Source of the DNA: Nitrospinaceae bacterium UBA3496
Lineage (GTDB): Bacteria; UBA8248
DNA length: 32,075 bases
Assembly: GCA_002377645.1 (NCBI GenBank)
Contig: DFQF01000058.1
Location: 1-32,075 of the forward strand
Direction of reading: 5' to 3'
The position numbers were made by a program, and so were the translations under genes. The notes below the pieces were generated by a model. That model saw nothing but the letters and a program-made list of their open reading frames with translations, was not told the DNA's origin and did no database searches. Positions 17,713-25,196 of the stretch are shown here, in pieces. The first letter of the stretch is position 1; every line of letters starts with the position of its first letter.

Positions 17713-18645
17713 ATGGAACATGAATTATTTGCAAATCCTGAAAATGTAAGCCGAGGTTTTTATGATGCGAGTACTCCCCCAATACTAACAGTAAAGTCGG
17801 GAGATACGCTGCGGGTCCATACAGAATCCGGCTTAGAAGAGCATTTAGAACTAATCGGAGATCGGGCTTCAGACGATTTTCGTGGAATTATAGAGAAACT
17901 TCCAATTGGTCCTGGCCCACATATTCTTGTTGGTCCAATTGCGATTGAGGGAACTTCTCCTGGAGATGTATTAGAAGTGCAGCTTGAAGATATCTCTCCT
18001 AGATATGATTGGGGATATAATGGTTTTAGACCCCTTATGGGAGGATTGCCAGAAGATTTTCCTTACCGTAGAACAGTAATTGTTGAGATCGACAAAAAAC
18101 TTGGAGTGGCGGATTGGGGCGCAGGAATAAAAGTACCATTACGTCCATATTTTGGTAATTTTGGAGTAGCACCTCCGCCTTCCATGGGGAAAATTGGAAG
18201 TTATCCACCGGGAGCTTGGGGCGGTAATATGGATAATAAGGAATTAATTTCGGGTTCCAAGGTATTTTTTCCTGTTTTTAATGAGCAAGCTTTGTTTTCG
18301 ATTGGTGATGGCCATGGATGCCAAGGGGATGGAGAAGTTTGTCTGACCGCATTAGAGTGTGCTATGTCGGGCACACTGAAATTCAAAGTTCATAAAGAGC
18401 TATCACTAACTCTACCGAAAGCGGAAACTCCTACACACTTTATTTTTATGGGTTTTGATCCACTTGTAGATAATGCAGTTAAAATTGCACTTAGAGAAAC
18501 AATAAAGTTTATGGAAAGTGAATTCGATATTCATCGGGATGATGCTTATACCATTTGTAGTTTGGCAGTAGATCTAAGAGTTACACAAATAGTTAATGGG
18601 GTGAAAGGGGTGCATGCTATGCTCCCCAAAAATATTTTCAAATAA
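17713..18645 (+). CDS. Acetamidase/formamidase family protein, copy 3
   Basis: This is the third tandem paralogue, 310 residues, with its ATG one base after the stop of copy 2. By eye it is closer to copy 1 than to copy 2: both share GVADWGAG/GLADWGAG, FGNFGVAPP, and the C-terminal TQIVNGVKGVHAMLPK-type ending. The conserved GGNMDNKE and GDGHGCQGDGE motifs are intact. The next gene, the oxidoreductase, follows 24 bp later with its own strong ribosome-binding site. A simple triplication followed by divergence, with all three kept active-looking, is the straightforward reading. Confidence 0.9.
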   Translation: MEHELFANPENVSRGFYDASTPPILTVKSGDTLRVHTESGLEEHLELIGDRASDDFRGIIEKLPIGPGPHILVGPIAIEGTSPGDVLEVQLEDISPRYDWGYNGFRPLMGGLPEDFPYRRTVIVEIDKKLGVADWGAGIKVPLRPYFGNFGVAPPPSMGKIGSYPPGAWGGNMDNKELISGSKVFFPVFNEQALFSIGDGHGCQGDGEVCLTALECAMSGTLKFKVHKELSLTLPKAETPTHFIFMGFDPLVDNAVKIALRETIKFMESEFDIHRDDAYTICSLAVDLRVTQIVNGVKGVHAMLPKNIFK

Positions 18646-18669
18646 TTTCAATTGTTTTTGGAGGAATTT

Positions 18670-19794
18670 ATGAGCGGGAACGAGAACAACCTGCGACCGA
18701 TTGGTTTGGCAGTAGTTGGTTGCGGTAAAATAGGAAGAATCAGGGCAGAATTTGCAAAGAGTTATCCAGGTGTAGAGTGGATTGGTTTATGCGATGTGAA
18801 CGAAAAAGTAGGCCGTCAATTAGCTGATGACGTAAATGCTGACTTTTATACCAATGACTATAAAGAATTATTGAATCGTTCTGAAGTAACAGCAACTATA
18901 ATTGCAACAGATGAAACGGAGCATGTTGATCCTACGATGCTTTCTATTGAGAAAAAACATGACTTGTTTATTGAAAAACCTCTGGCAACGAATGCAAAAG
19001 AATCTCAGATGATTCTGGATGCGATCAAAGAGAACGATATTGATGCGGTTGTGGGTTACACACAACGTTTCAGGAGAAGATTTCTTGTAGCAAAAGAAAA
19101 AGTTAGAACAGGACAGCTAGGAGAGGTGACTACAGTTGTCACCAGAGCATTTATGAACCGTCTTGTTCCTATTGCCACTGTAGAAAAAACGGAATATCGA
19201 GCTAAACTGACTCCTATGGTTGTTTCTGGTACACATAGCTTAGATATTTGTATGTGGCTGATGGAAGGAAAGAAACCCGTTGAAATTTATACAAAGACTG
19301 TAGATAAAACCTTAGGTGCTTCCTACGGCACAAAAGACGCAACTCTTGGAATTTTCACATTTGAAGACGGTACCATATGGAGCATGAATATCAGTTGGGC
19401 ACTCCCGGTTGTATGGCCAGGTTCTGTGTATAGTCTTGAAATTGGAATTGTAGGAACGGAAGGCGTCTTGACGATAGATGATACACACCGAGATCTTGTC
19501 CTTGCTACCGAACATCCACAGCCAGCAGGTTATACCCCTGAAGTCAAAAGGAACGTAGATTTTCTAACGAGTTATCCTCCAGGGGATATTGTTTTGGAAC
19601 AACTATGGGGTCCAATGAGAGAAGAAACAAATGCATGGTTTGCAAGAGTTCATTCAGGACTCGATACTCCTCATGCTACTGCTGAAGATGGTCACAATAA
19701 TTTGATTCTTACGATGGCAATGGATCTTTCTTCTAAATTAGGAAAAGCCTTGCCTTTACCTTTGGACTTGGATGACTTGGAACAACTCAATTAA
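18670..19794 (+). CDS. Gfo/Idh/MocA-family NAD(P)-dependent oxidoreductase
   Basis: This family includes inositol dehydrogenase and glucose-fructose oxidoreductase. The Rossmann nucleotide-binding motif AVVGCGKIGRIRAEF lies near residues 14-28, and the family's EKPLAT motif with its catalytic Lys is near 104. The C-terminal alpha/beta domain carries MVVSGTHSLDICMWLMEG. I chose the ATG at 18670 because TTGGAGGA is 5 nt upstream; an in-frame TTG at 18652 would be less well placed. The protein is 374 residues, normal for the family. It sits between the amidase triplet and a cupin gene. Substrates are usually sugars, inositols or cyclic polyols, so it may oxidise a hydroxyl on the substrate or product of the amidases (inference). 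Confidence 0.9.
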   Translation: MSGNENNLRPIGLAVVGCGKIGRIRAEFAKSYPGVEWIGLCDVNEKVGRQLADDVNADFYTNDYKELLNRSEVTATIIATDETEHVDPTMLSIEKKHDLFIEKPLATNAKESQMILDAIKENDIDAVVGYTQRFRRRFLVAKEKVRTGQLGEVTTVVTRAFMNRLVPIATVEKTEYRAKLTPMVVSGTHSLDICMWLMEGKKPVEIYTKTVDKTLGASYGTKDATLGIFTFEDGTIWSMNISWALPVVWPGSVYSLEIGIVGTEGVLTIDDTHRDLVLATEHPQPAGYTPEVKRNVDFLTSYPPGDIVLEQLWGPMREETNAWFARVHSGLDTPHATAEDGHNNLILTMAMDLSSKLGKALPLPLDLDDLEQLN

Positions 19795-19823
19795 TAAGTT
19801 TATTTAATCAGGAGAACTAAAAG

Positions 19824-20219
19824 ATGCCGTTTTATCAAATTGCCTCAATGGCGAAGAACAACAGTGAAATTAATCCTGCTATGTCAGCAAAAAGTGTCCC
19901 TGGCGAGTTCATGAAAGCAGGTTTTGTAACCAAACCCGAAGGGGAGGGACCTCCTCTTCATATGCATCCAAATGAAGAACAGTTCACATTGATACTTGAA
20001 GGAAACCTTCATTATATTTTAGGCGATGAAGACAAAATTGTTGGCCCTGGAGATATGATTCATATACCTCGTAATACGAATCATCGAAGCAGGGCAATCA
20101 ATGGAGAAGCTACTTTTTTTACAGTGAAAAGTCCTGCGGGTTCTGGGGATCTTGATCAGGACTATAATATGGCTGATGACGCTGATAATGCAGAAGATCT
20201 TTATCCAGGTGAAAAATAA
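19824..20219 (+). CDS. Cupin-domain protein
   Basis: This single-domain cupin of 131 residues has the first cupin motif near 41-60, with metal ligands H46, H48 and E52 (PPLHMHPNEEQFTLILEG) and the second-motif histidine H87 (IPRNTNHRSRA). It could bind Fe, Mn or Zn. Small cupins act as dioxygenases, isomerases or ligand-binding proteins, and the sequence does not decide among these. A good AGGAG site precedes the ATG, 29 bp after the dehydrogenase. Its place between a dehydrogenase and a MaoC hydratase suggests a step in the same catabolic sequence. The C-terminal tail is acidic. Confidence 0.85.
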   Translation: MPFYQIASMAKNNSEINPAMSAKSVPGEFMKAGFVTKPEGEGPPLHMHPNEEQFTLILEGNLHYILGDEDKIVGPGDMIHIPRNTNHRSRAINGEATFFTVKSPAGSGDLDQDYNMADDADNAEDLYPGEK

Positions 20220-20243
20220 AAAGATAATTGAAAGAAAAAGTGT

Positions 20244-20693
20244 ATGAGTGATCGATTTTTTGAAGACTTTGAAGTTGGTCAGATTTTTACTGCTGGAGGT
20301 ATTGAGCTTAGCCAAGAAGAGATCATGGAGTTTGCGCGAAATTACGATCCGCAGCCTTTTCATGTGGATATAGATTACGCAGAAAAATTCCAGTACGGTG
20401 GAATAATCGCCAGCGGGTTTCATACTATGGCTGTTACGATGCGTTTATTTGTAGATACAGGATTTTTAGGGACATCCAGTCTTGGTTCTCCAGGAATAGA
20501 ATCTATTCAATTTATCAGTCCTGTAAGACCAGGAGATGTGTTGTCGCTAAGTGTTTTGCTTGAAAACAAACGTGTATCTAAGTCGGACCCTACTCGAGGA
20601 ATAATGGTTCTGGATTATACAACTACGAATCAGGAAGATGAAGTTAAACTGAAGATGAAAGGTATTGTGCTCATGAAGTGTCGTCCTAAGTAA
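20244..20693 (+). CDS. MaoC-like hydratase/dehydratase (hotdog fold)
   Basis: This 149-residue protein has a MaoC-type hotdog domain. The catalytic Asp and His are visible as D35 and H40 in NYDPQPFHVD, with the supporting ASGFHTM segment. R-specific enoyl-CoA hydratases and mesaconyl-type dehydratases have this fold; small versions often act on acyl-CoA thioesters. It has no signal peptide or second domain. The gene starts 24 bp after the cupin gene. Its presence implies that the cluster handles a CoA ester or a 2,3-unsaturated acid, a step beyond simple amide hydrolysis. Which compound is not known. Confidence 0.88.
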   Translation: MSDRFFEDFEVGQIFTAGGIELSQEEIMEFARNYDPQPFHVDIDYAEKFQYGGIIASGFHTMAVTMRLFVDTGFLGTSSLGSPGIESIQFISPVRPGDVLSLSVLLENKRVSKSDPTRGIMVLDYTTTNQEDEVKLKMKGIVLMKCRPK

Positions 20694-20758
20694 ATTTTAA
20701 GGGCAAAAAAGAAATAAAAATATTGTTAACCCAAAATTGAATAAGGAGGAATTCAATT

Positions 20759-21130
20759 ATGACACCGAAAGAAATCGTTCTTAGTGGATATCAGGCATTT
20801 TCTCAAGGGGATATTGAAAGTCTTGGTAAACTCTTTCACGAAGATGCAGTGATAAGAGTGAATGGGAATCACAAGAGATCTGGGGAATATAAAGGTTTTA
20901 ATGACTGGAGAGATAATTTCATCTCACACCTTTTTGATGATTATCCAAATTTCAGTTTGGAAATATTGCATGTTGTAGCAGAGGGTGATCGAGTCCATGT
21001 TTTTGTGAAATACACTGCTGACAATTTAGACGCTAATGGCGTACATATGTATAAAGTGGAAGATGGACTCGAAACGGAATTTTTGCTTTTCGATGACACT
21101 CAAAAAATAGCAAAAGCGCTAGGAGAATAG
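20759..21130 (+). CDS. SnoaL/NTF2-like small protein
   Basis: This 123-residue protein has the cone-shaped NTF2-like fold signature: a first helix (PKEIVLSGYQAFSQGD), then LGKLFHEDAVIRVNG, and a beta-rich rest ending in the VHVFVKYTADN strand. SnoaL-like proteins include isomerases, cyclases and ligand-binding proteins. A strong AAGGAGGA site lies before the ATG. It follows the MaoC gene by 65 bp and probably belongs to the same operon. The active residue cannot be named with confidence. Confidence 0.85.
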   Translation: MTPKEIVLSGYQAFSQGDIESLGKLFHEDAVIRVNGNHKRSGEYKGFNDWRDNFISHLFDDYPNFSLEILHVVAEGDRVHVFVKYTADNLDANGVHMYKVEDGLETEFLLFDDTQKIAKALGE

Positions 21131-21188
21131 AATAGTCCGGTGAATATTAGATATAGTTCTATTTACATTTTTTGAAGGTTTTAATGAG

Positions 21189-21344
21189 ATGGATTTAGAG
21201 GAAATCAAAGAAGAAATAAAAAATTATCCAACTCCTATTGCCGGATGTGATGTATATTTCAACTGGCTTTTAGAAGAAAGAGATAGGTTGCTTTCTGGAA
21301 AAGAAGAAGCCGAGAGAAGAGGTCATCTTGCAGGTAAGTTCTGA
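21189..21344 (+). CDS. Small hypothetical protein, 51 residues
   Basis: The ATG at 21189 opens a 51-residue frame ending in TGA (21342-21344). The predicted protein is Glu/Lys-rich (for example EEIKEEIKNYPTPIAGCDVYFNWLLEERDR), which is typical coding composition rather than AT-noise. It has one Cys, at residue 20. The ribosome-binding site is weak. It lies 58 bp after the SnoaL-like gene on the same strand, so it may end that operon. I do not recognise the family. Confidence 0.55.
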   Translation: MDLEEIKEEIKNYPTPIAGCDVYFNWLLEERDRLLSGKEEAERRGHLAGKF

Positions 21345-21374
21345 TTTTTTTTTGTAGGTCTTTGAGTATCTATT

Positions 21375-21800
21375 CTACTTTGTAATTATTGACTGACTGC
21401 ATTCTTCAAGACCTTCTTCGATTCTTTGAGAAACGATATCGATAATCTTTTCATGAAACCCAAGATGTGGTCCTAGGTGAATTTTTACATTTGGATTTCT
21501 GGATGCACCAATTTCTACAAGATGAGGGAGATCTTTTCTCACGTGATTTCCCATATGCAGAAAGTAGGGTGTCAAAAGAATTTCTTCTGCTCCTTTTTTT
21601 GCGCAGGTATCAATGCAATCAGGAATAGAGGGCTCATTAATCTCTAAAAAAGCAGCAGTTACAATTCTCTCTGGCCATTTTTTCTGAAAGATATCTACTA
21701 CCTTGTACATATCTCGGTTAGCACCCTCAGCTCTGCTTCCATGGCCAAGAAGGATAATGGCTTTTAGAGAGTTTGGGGAGTTGTCTACTATGCCATGCAT
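21375..21800 (-). CDS. CbiX/SirB-type sirohydrochlorin chelatase
   Basis: Small CbiX or SirB proteins insert iron (or cobalt) into sirohydrochlorin. The 141-residue protein has the chelatase LLGHGSRAEGANRDMY N-terminal motif with catalytic His (near residue 20) and the second metal His in LTPYFLHMGNHVRKDLP (near residues 80-90). A half-length single-domain form is normal for this family. The ATG lies inside the end of the upstream siroheme reductase gene (13-bp overlap), with GAGGAG ahead of it, so the two are translationally coupled. With cobA and a siroheme enzyme in one operon, Fe chelation for siroheme is the likely role. Confidence 0.9.
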   Translation of the reverse strand: MHGIVDNSPNSLKAIILLGHGSRAEGANRDMYKVVDIFQKKWPERIVTAAFLEINEPSIPDCIDTCAKKGAEEILLTPYFLHMGNHVRKDLPHLVEIGASRNPNVKIHLGPHLGFHEKIIDIVSQRIEEGLEECSQSIITK

Positions 21801-23599
21801 TCGCCTTCTCCTCTTTCAAGAACGTAGGTTTCTTCCTTTCCCCAATCTACAAAAATTTCTTCTTTTTCTTCTTCGTTAAATTGACCGTTGATATGAAATT
21901 CCTGAAGCAGTTCTTCAAAGGATTTATTTCCGACTCTTTCAAAAAAATCATTGAACTTTTCGTTTTTATTTCTATTTTCTTTATAGTGACCCAGAATGCT
22001 TTTTAGAGCATTAGGCACTCTTTTAGCAGGAATCCTCACTCTCAAACGTTCTCCAAGTTTGGTTAATCCGTTGGTGTTTTGATGTTGACCGGCTAAGAAA
22101 AGTTCGTATGCGGGAAGCATTTTTCCCTCTGAACGGAGCGTACCTCCATGGAACCCTATATTTGCAATATGGTGTTGTCCGCAGGAATTAGGGCAGCCAC
22201 TCATCTTAATTTGAATTTCTTTTGTAAGAGGGTCTTCAATTCCTTCTTCTTCCAGAGTATTTCGTATAGCAGTAGCCAATCCCATAGAAGAGGTGATTCC
22301 TAATTTACAGGAATCTGTTCCAGGACAAGAGACAACATCTGTAATTTCTTGTGCTCCATTACTGGATAGTCCTATTTTTTTTAGTTCAAGCCAGACTTTT
22401 TTCAGATCATTCTTTTTAATCCATCGAAAAACAATATTTTGCTGGTAACTTGTTCTGGCTCTGCTTCTGGCATATTTTCTAGAAATCGATGCCAATGCAA
22501 AGAACTGATTTGCAGTAATGTCACCGAGAGGTAGTTTTATTTCTGCCGCATAGTATCCAGATTGTCGTTGTTCTCTTACATTTGTGGACTCCCATGCCGT
22601 ATATTCATCATGGTCTCCATTTAACTGTATCTCATCCGCAGGACTTTCAAAGTCTTCGGCTGTATCTATATTCTCATATTCGTCATCTTCCCAAATAAAC
22701 TCATCGATATTAATTGGGTTTGAAGCCCACTTCTCTGTTAGCTCTTTTTCTACTCTTTCTCTTAAGCCGTCTATACCTATCCAACTTACTAGAAATTTAA
22801 TTCTTGCTTTAAATCTGCTTTTCCTGAGTTCTTCAGAATTATTGAAGACTCTTATTATCGCTTCGCTCACGCGCAGAAACTCAGTAGCAGGTATAAATTC
22901 ATACAAAGTTTCTGCTACGCGAGGAAACGTTGCCAGTCCTCCTCCTACGAGCATTTTAAAACCCTTAGTGGAGACACCTTCTATATCTTTAATTACGGGA
23001 ATGAATCCTATGTCATGTATTCCTGCAACAACACAATCAGAACTGCAGCTAGAAAATGCCGCTTTGAATTTCCTAGGTAAATTTTGTATAAACTCTTTTC
23101 TTGCAAAATATCGTGCGAACGCACCTGCGTAGGGTGTAGAGTCAAAAACCTGATCTTTGCATACTCCTGCAAATGCACACCCTGTAACGTTTCGTACGGT
23201 ATTTCCGCAGGCTTCTCTGGTTGTCAGACCAGATTTTGCGATCTTTCTCATTAAGTCTGCAGCTTCATCTAATTTGATAAAATGGAATTGAAAGCACTCT
23301 CTTGTTGTTACATGTCCTTTTTTTAGAGGGGCATAGTCGCGAGCTACTATCCCAAGAGTTTCAAGTTGATCTGCATTCATTCCTCCAAAAGGAATTTTGA
23401 TTCGGAACATTTGAGAGTCAGCTTGTCTTTGTCCATAGACTCCTCTTAAAAGTCTCCATCCTGTAAATTCGTTGTCAGGGATATTGCCTGAATGGAATTT
23501 TGTCACTTCTGTTTCGAAATCATCAAATTCCTCTTCATAGATCGGGATGACAGGTAACGATACTTTCCCCGATGTATCTCTAAGATTTTCTTCCATCAT
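21788..23599 (-). CDS. Siroheme-dependent sulfite/nitrite reductase
   Basis: This 603-residue enzyme of the ferredoxin-type sulfite/nitrite reductase family reduces sulfite to sulfide (or nitrite to ammonia) with six electrons. The [4Fe-4S]-siroheme Cys ligands are C425 and C431 (CPGTDSC) and C469 and C473 (CPNSC). Two homologous halves are visible: IKIPFGGMNADQL in the first matches IKLPLGDITANQF in the second. TTRECFQFHF and CGNTVRNVTGC are further signatures. The tail carries acidic extensions (after residue 560). Sulfite is the likelier substrate, since the operon also makes siroheme and methionine genes are nearby; no nitrate genes are in the window. It starts 24 bp after cobA and overlaps the chelatase by 13 bp. 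Confidence 0.93.
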   Translation of the reverse strand: MMEENLRDTSGKVSLPVIPIYEEEFDDFETEVTKFHSGNIPDNEFTGWRLLRGVYGQRQADSQMFRIKIPFGGMNADQLETLGIVARDYAPLKKGHVTTRECFQFHFIKLDEAADLMRKIAKSGLTTREACGNTVRNVTGCAFAGVCKDQVFDSTPYAGAFARYFARKEFIQNLPRKFKAAFSSCSSDCVVAGIHDIGFIPVIKDIEGVSTKGFKMLVGGGLATFPRVAETLYEFIPATEFLRVSEAIIRVFNNSEELRKSRFKARIKFLVSWIGIDGLRERVEKELTEKWASNPINIDEFIWEDDEYENIDTAEDFESPADEIQLNGDHDEYTAWESTNVREQRQSGYYAAEIKLPLGDITANQFFALASISRKYARSRARTSYQQNIVFRWIKKNDLKKVWLELKKIGLSSNGAQEITDVVSCPGTDSCKLGITSSMGLATAIRNTLEEEGIEDPLTKEIQIKMSGCPNSCGQHHIANIGFHGGTLRSEGKMLPAYELFLAGQHQNTNGLTKLGERLRVRIPAKRVPNALKSILGHYKENRNKNEKFNDFFERVGNKSFEELLQEFHINGQFNEEEKEEIFVDWGKEETYVLERGEGECMA

Positions 23600-23623
23600 A
23601 TTCTCCTAAACGCAAGTGCGTTA

Positions 23624-24478
23624 TTATTTCGATAATTGTAATTTTTTAATTTCATAATAAGGACTGATTTTATAGCTTTCTGGTCCTAATTCTTTGGAAT
23701 TTAACTTCATCTCTTTTTTGAACCAATCCAATTCATCGCTAAGTTTTGCAACATTTCCGACAACAAAGATTGCGGGAGATGCAATTTCTTCTTTTTCAGC
23801 GAGTGTTACAGCATTCACTAGTGTATCTGAGAAATTTCTTTGAGAATCTTTTGTAGCATTTTCAATGATTGCAATTGGAGTTTCTTTAGGCATACCGTTT
23901 TTAATTAGAGTAAAAGAAATACGCCCTATCGAACGTGCAGACATTAAGAAGACAAGAGTTCCTTTGTCTTTCGCTAAATGGCTATAATCAAGATGTTCGG
24001 TTTTTTTATATGGGTCTTCATGACCCGTAATAAATGTAACACTTGAGGATATCCCTCTGTGGGTTACAGGAATTCCTGCAAAAGCCGGTGCGGCAATCGC
24101 AGAAGTAACTCCTGGTACAATTTCAAAAGGAATATTTACTTTTTTTAACTCTAGAGCTTCCTCTCCGCCTCTGCCGAAAACAAAAGGATCTCCTCCTTTG
24201 AGCCTAACAACAGTCTTATTATCTCTTGCGAAATCTATGATTAACTTATTAATATCTTTTTGTGGAATTGTATGATGATCAGCTGATTTTCCAGCAAAGA
24301 TAAACTTGCAGTTCGAATCACAGTAATTAAGGATTTCTGAATTTAGTAATTTGTCATAAATCACTACGTCTGCGATTTTTAAAATTTTTAAAGCTTTTAG
24401 GGTAATTAGTTCTGGATCTCCTGGCCCAGCCCCTACTATATATACTGTCGATTTTTTTTCTTTTGTGTTGTTTTTCAT
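23624..24478 (-). CDS. cobA: Uroporphyrinogen-III C-methyltransferase (SUMT)
   Basis: CobA methylates uroporphyrinogen III twice with SAM, giving precorrin-2, the branch point to siroheme and B12. The tetrapyrrole-methylase signature YIVGAGPGDPELITLKAL lies near residues 13-30 and the RLKGGDPFVFGRGG motif near 95-112, with ITGHEDP later. The 284-residue length corresponds to a single methylase domain. There is no fused uroporphyrinogen synthase or CysG dehydrogenase/chelatase domain. The gene is the first of the minus-strand operon, followed by the reductase and the chelatase. A precorrin-2 dehydrogenase is absent from the window and must be elsewhere, or be replaced. No strong Shine-Dalgarno is seen before the ATG. 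Confidence 0.95.
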   Translation of the reverse strand: MKNNTKEKKSTVYIVGAGPGDPELITLKALKILKIADVVIYDKLLNSEILNYCDSNCKFIFAGKSADHHTIPQKDINKLIIDFARDNKTVVRLKGGDPFVFGRGGEEALELKKVNIPFEIVPGVTSAIAAPAFAGIPVTHRGISSSVTFITGHEDPYKKTEHLDYSHLAKDKGTLVFLMSARSIGRISFTLIKNGMPKETPIAIIENATKDSQRNFSDTLVNAVTLAEKEEIASPAIFVVGNVAKLSDELDWFKKEMKLNSKELGPESYKISPYYEIKKLQLSK

Positions 24479-24508
24479 TATTTTTTGGTTTCAATATTTT
24501 TTAAAACT

Positions 24509-24591
24509 AACAAGTAAGGTATTATTTATATTAATATTAACTGTTTTGTCAATCTTTATTTATATATAACATATAAAAACAATAAGGTATT
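24509..24591. promoter_or_regulatory. Repeated TAAGGTATT motif in divergent sulfur-gene promoter region
   Basis: Two near-identical direct repeats, AACAAGTAAGGTATT (24509-24523) and AACAATAAGGTATT (24578-24591), lie about 30 nt from the divergent starts of cobA (24478) and the DUF4202 gene (24621), one at each end. The position fits an operator for a shared regulator. The repressor is unknown. Confidence 0.45.
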
Positions 24592-24620
24592 TAATTTAAA
24601 GTATAAGAGAAATTGGTGAA

Positions 24621-25196
24621 ATGGGAAAATTAGAGAGAGCTATTTCAATTATTGATGATGAAAATAGAAAAGATCCTAATTTTGAATTTCTTGATAATGA
24701 AAAATATCCTAAAGAATTTTTATATTCAAAGAGGATGTCAGAAAGACTAGATATATTTGCACCAGAATCTTCTGATATTATGAAAATTGCGGTAAGAGGA
24801 CATCATATATCTAGGTGGGAAATACCTAGAAACGAATTTTCTAATGATAGGAAAGGATATTTACAATGGAGAATAAAACTTTATTCTTTTCATGCAGATA
24901 AAGTTTCCGCTATTTTGAAAGTAGTTGGGTATAAAGAAGATTTTATAAATCGTGTAAGTTCAATCATTAAAAAACATAAATTAAAAAAAGATCCTGAAAC
25001 TCAGCTTTTAGAAGATATAATTTGTCTTGTTTTCTTAGAACATTATTTCGTGGATTTTGCTAGGAAACATGAGGAAGAAAAGGTTATAGATATTGTTAAG
25101 AAAACTTTAGTGAAAATGTCTGAACAAGGGAAGAAAGCTGCAATGGAAATAGAACTTCCAGAATTTACGCTTTCATTTTTAGAAAAAGCTCTTTAA
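24621..25196 (+). CDS. DUF4202-family protein
   Basis: This 191-residue protein matches DUF4202 by HHISRWEIPR, GYLQWR (following DR), and the LEDIICLVFLEHYFVDFA run. The conserved His pair, the Asp/Glu residues and the helical character suggest an HD-type or metal-dependent enzyme, but the role is not established. It is divergent from the cobA-reductase-chelatase operon, sharing a 142-bp promoter region. My recollection is that DUF4202 genes turn up beside sulfur assimilation genes; treat that as unverified. It converges with the DEAD-box gene with a four-base overlap of stops. Confidence 0.83.
   Translation: MGKLERAISIIDDENRKDPNFEFLDNEKYPKEFLYSKRMSERLDIFAPESSDIMKIAVRGHHISRWEIPRNEFSNDRKGYLQWRIKLYSFHADKVSAILKVVGYKEDFINRVSSIIKKHKLKKDPETQLLEDIICLVFLEHYFVDFARKHEEEKVIDIVKKTLVKMSEQGKKAAMEIELPEFTLSFLEKAL

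Noticed and set aside
21342..21344. TGA ending the 51-residue ORF as a possible Sec codon
   Set aside because: Readthrough would add only a short Phe-rich tail from a T-run, with no redox motif and no hairpin.
22584..23132. 182-residue plus-strand ORF inside the siroheme reductase gene
   Set aside because: It is Ser-rich shadow sequence antisense to a conserved coding region.
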